Shown here: positions 3,936 to 6,005 of the stretch, one piece after another
Layout of the letters: every line of letters starts with the position of its first letter
How positions within the stretch are numbered: the first letter of the stretch is position 1
Assembly: GCA_018659505.1 (NCBI GenBank)
Contig: JABJMI010000193.1
Location: 1 to 6,005 of the forward strand
Direction: 5' to 3'
DNA length: 6,005 nt
From: Planctomicrobium sp.
GTDB lineage: Bacteria; Planctomycetota; Planctomycetia; Planctomycetales; Planctomycetaceae
Position numbers and translations under genes: made by a program
The notes under the pieces: model-generated
Databases searched by the model: none
Seen by the model: only the letters and a program-made list of their open reading frames with translations
Told to the model about the DNA's origin: nothing

Positions 3936-6005
3936 TTAATCCGGTAACCACAATTTCTTTTCGCCGGAGACGGTTTCTTCGGTCTCGGCGGACCAGTTGC
4001 CGTCTTCTGCGATGCTTTGTGGAGTGACAATCGCGTGGTCCCATGGAGGATCGATTTCCATGGTGGTCACGAATTGTTCCAGACGTTCGCGAACAGCTGG
4101 AAGTTTGCCGCCGTAGTAGTTCCAGAGTTCTAGAAGAACTGTTTTCAGTTCTGGGTCATCTAGGTTACGGGAACGGTATTGCAGCTCGCGCATTTTCCAC
4201 ATGAGTAATGTTTGGAAAGGACCGTCTTCGGCTTTGGTTCTTTCGAAACCTTGCTGAATCCATTCCAATGCTTCGTTTTCTCGCAGCGAACGGCTACAAA
4301 TGTCGGCAAGCGTCGCATGAGCTTGTTGAGCTTCGTCTTCGTTCTCAGCGACCAGTTCAGGGCGGTTTTCGAGGAACTCTTTCAGGACTCGATACCCGAA
4401 GCTGCAATGCTTGATGACCAATGCACGTTGCATAACTAAATCAAAGAGCTTGTCGGACATGCCTTCGAAGTTCATGTCTTGCAACTGAGTGATCGTCAGA
4501 GTGTTCAGGTCCAAGTCTTCGCTGGCAGGCACTGATGTTGGCTGCGGGATGTCTAAATCTTTTCGCAACTGATCCTGATCGAGGATAAGATCACGACGAT
4601 CAAGGAACGCATCAAAGACACGAATCGACGCTCCGAGAGCAACTTTCAAATCGTCGTTCCCTTTTGCGTCTTGCGGGCTTTCATCGCTGAGTGATTTCTG
4701 CGGAGTTGTCATCCAGGTTTCTTGGATGCACTTGTCGACAAACTCCTTACGAAGATCCTGTCGAATTTTGGCAGGTGTCTTCGGCGGGAAGAACGCAGAT
4801 TCTGTCAGTGCTAACTCATCTTGAGCGTACCAGGCGACGACGTCAGAATCTTCTCCTTCATCGTCTTCTGGAGTTTTAAGCTTCACCATGTCACCGGCAG
4901 CAGCTTCAAAGATCTCGATGGAGTTATCGAGTCTTTCCCCTTCAATCGCAGTGACGTGTGCGGTTGCTGTCGACTCAGCATCTTGTTGATCAACGAGAGT
5001 TAAACGACCAATCGAACGTGGGGCATTGTCGAGAGTCAGTTCGCTCAGTTCGTCATCAGTCGGAAGGTTACGGTCGAGGATGTCGTATGATGCCGAAATT
5101 CCAGCCTGTTGATCCATGACTGGGACGCGACAAAGGCGGTCTTCGTTGTCGAGTCGTGTTAACAACTTCGAGAGCGATTCCACCTCGTATGACCTCAGAC
5201 GTGAAACAACTGAGTGTTCCTTCTGTCGTCGATCGAGCAATTGTGCCAATGTTTCCAGTTCGACCGCTTTATCGAAGTCGTCGTAAAGTCCGGCAGCCGT
5301 ATGCAACGCCTTCGCTGCCCGAACTTCGTCGGCGTCCCAGACTCGCATGAGTCCAATGGTATGCCAAAGTTGAGGCGAAGCTGGATCGTCTTCCGCCATC
5401 GTGTCAAGAATGTCTGCAGCTTCCGAGAAGCAACCATGGATATAAAGTCGCTGCGCTTTTTTGAGTTTCGATTCCAACCCCTCAGCCGGTTCGTAAGTCG
5501 GGAGCGGATGTCCGCCTCGAAGTGGATAAGGGACACTCGTATCGGCATCGAGTTCAAGCATCGCCATTAAGGTTCGTTGTCGATCTTCTTCTGAACCGAG
5601 ACGAAGCACAATCGCCATGTGCTGCCGCGCAGCCATGTCTTGCCCTTCTTCAAGATAGTTCGAAACGAGCTTACCCGCGAGGATCGCGACCAGTTGAGGT
5701 TCGGAAGCCATGCTTTTCAGAAAGGCGCGGTGAATCACCTTTTTGCTTTTCTCGATCGTGTCCGACTGAGAAACAGCGAGCGCCAGCATCGCATTCGCGA
5801 GAGGATGCTCTGGGTTGTTTCGCAAAAAAGGAACGAGACCATCACGTGCTTCGACAAAGGCTTCGTCATTGAACAGCGCCATTGCTCGCTGTGTGACCAA
5901 CCAGCCATTGTCAGGGTGTTCTTTCAGAAGTTTGTCGATCACCTGCAATGCCATGTGCGGCTGATTATTTTCTTGCAGACGTTCAATTTTTGCCATCTCT
6001 GGCAG
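3936..6005 (-). CDS. Large TPR-repeat protein, N-terminus beyond window
   Basis: At least 689 residues are encoded. The frame stays open to the right edge: Leu-Pro-Glu precedes the first ATG in view (5996), and no ribosome binding site lies before that ATG, so the true start is probably outside. Numbering is from the Met at 5996. Residues 1-80 form TPR-like helix pairs (MALQVIDKLLKEHPDN, then an ALFND turn and EARDGLVPFLRNNPEHPLA). A second TPR block spans about 175-255 (AQRLYIHGCFSEAADILDTM, then PASPQLWHTIGLMRVW). A long middle part (about 260-500) is acidic, with EDDEGEDSD at 377-385, and does not look like TPR. A helical part (about 505-645) returns to TPR-like spacing. No membrane segment is seen, so it is probably a cytoplasmic protein-protein interaction scaffold. 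I recall planctomycete proteins of this kind that begin with a SEC-C zinc motif. The partner is unknown. Confidence 0.88.
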   Translation of the reverse strand: MPEMAKIERLQENNQPHMALQVIDKLLKEHPDNGWLVTQRAMALFNDEAFVEARDGLVPFLRNNPEHPLANAMLALAVSQSDTIEKSKKVIHRAFLKSMASEPQLVAILAGKLVSNYLEEGQDMAARQHMAIVLRLGSEEDRQRTLMAMLELDADTSVPYPLRGGHPLPTYEPAEGLESKLKKAQRLYIHGCFSEAADILDTMAEDDPASPQLWHTIGLMRVWDADEVRAAKALHTAAGLYDDFDKAVELETLAQLLDRRQKEHSVVSRLRSYEVESLSKLLTRLDNEDRLCRVPVMDQQAGISASYDILDRNLPTDDELSELTLDNAPRSIGRLTLVDQQDAESTATAHVTAIEGERLDNSIEIFEAAAGDMVKLKTPEDDEGEDSDVVAWYAQDELALTESAFFPPKTPAKIRQDLRKEFVDKCIQETWMTTPQKSLSDESPQDAKGNDDLKVALGASIRVFDAFLDRRDLILDQDQLRKDLDIPQPTSVPASEDLDLNTLTITQLQDMNFEGMSDKLFDLVMQRALVIKHCSFGYRVLKEFLENRPELVAENEDEAQQAHATLADICSRSLRENEALEWIQQGFERTKAEDGPFQTLLMWKMRELQYRSRNLDDPELKTVLLELWNYYGGKLPAVRERLEQFVTTMEIDPPWDHAIVTPQSIAEDGNWSAETEETVSGEKKLWLPD

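Noticed and set aside
5195..5872. Overlapping 116-120 residue frames on both strands inside the TPR gene
   Set aside because: All overlap the long TPR frame, lack family features and show arginine/serine-rich shadow composition.

Overview
The window looks like a chromosomal segment of a planctomycete (Planctomycetota, moderate-GC Planctomycetaceae type). This is an inference. It rests on roughly balanced base composition, loosely packed genes with long leaders, weak or missing Shine-Dalgarno sequences, a large TPR protein of a type I associate with planctomycetes, and a dispersed-type CGGAT repeat of the kind common in such genomes. There is no phage, transposase, CRISPR or RNA gene in view.

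Layout. Positions 1-336 hold no convincing gene. Their main content is a pair of inverted repeats (5-45 and 164-204) built from CGGAT/ATCCG units spaced 9-10 bases apart. A small, unrecognised single-pass membrane protein may lie at 337-582 (+). After a plausible sigma-70 type promoter (620-647) comes a complete 474-residue AAA+ ATPase of the magnesium-chelatase ChlI/BchI-like family (693-2117, +). It is followed almost at once by a 43-bp near-perfect palindrome that separates it from a convergent minus-strand group.

On the minus strand, read from right to left, there are three genes. The first is a large TPR protein that runs off the right edge (3936-6005), followed by an intrinsic terminator (about 3873-3902). 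The second is a small cysteine-rich, probably zinc-binding protein of unknown function (3380-3787). The third is ribD, the bifunctional deaminase/reductase of riboflavin synthesis (2178-3332). The Cys-rich gene and ribD are 47 bases apart on the same strand and are probably co-transcribed. The TPR gene is a separate transcription unit.

Functional picture. ribD is the only gene with a firm biochemical role. The ATPase is the kind of motor that normally works with a von Willebrand factor A (VWA) partner, but no partner is encoded next to it here. I see no clear multi-gene defence or novel biosynthetic system. The most worthwhile leads are the phased inverted repeat, the Cys-rich protein, the orphan ATPase, the hairpin over the ribD start and the likely missing N-terminal domain of the TPR protein.
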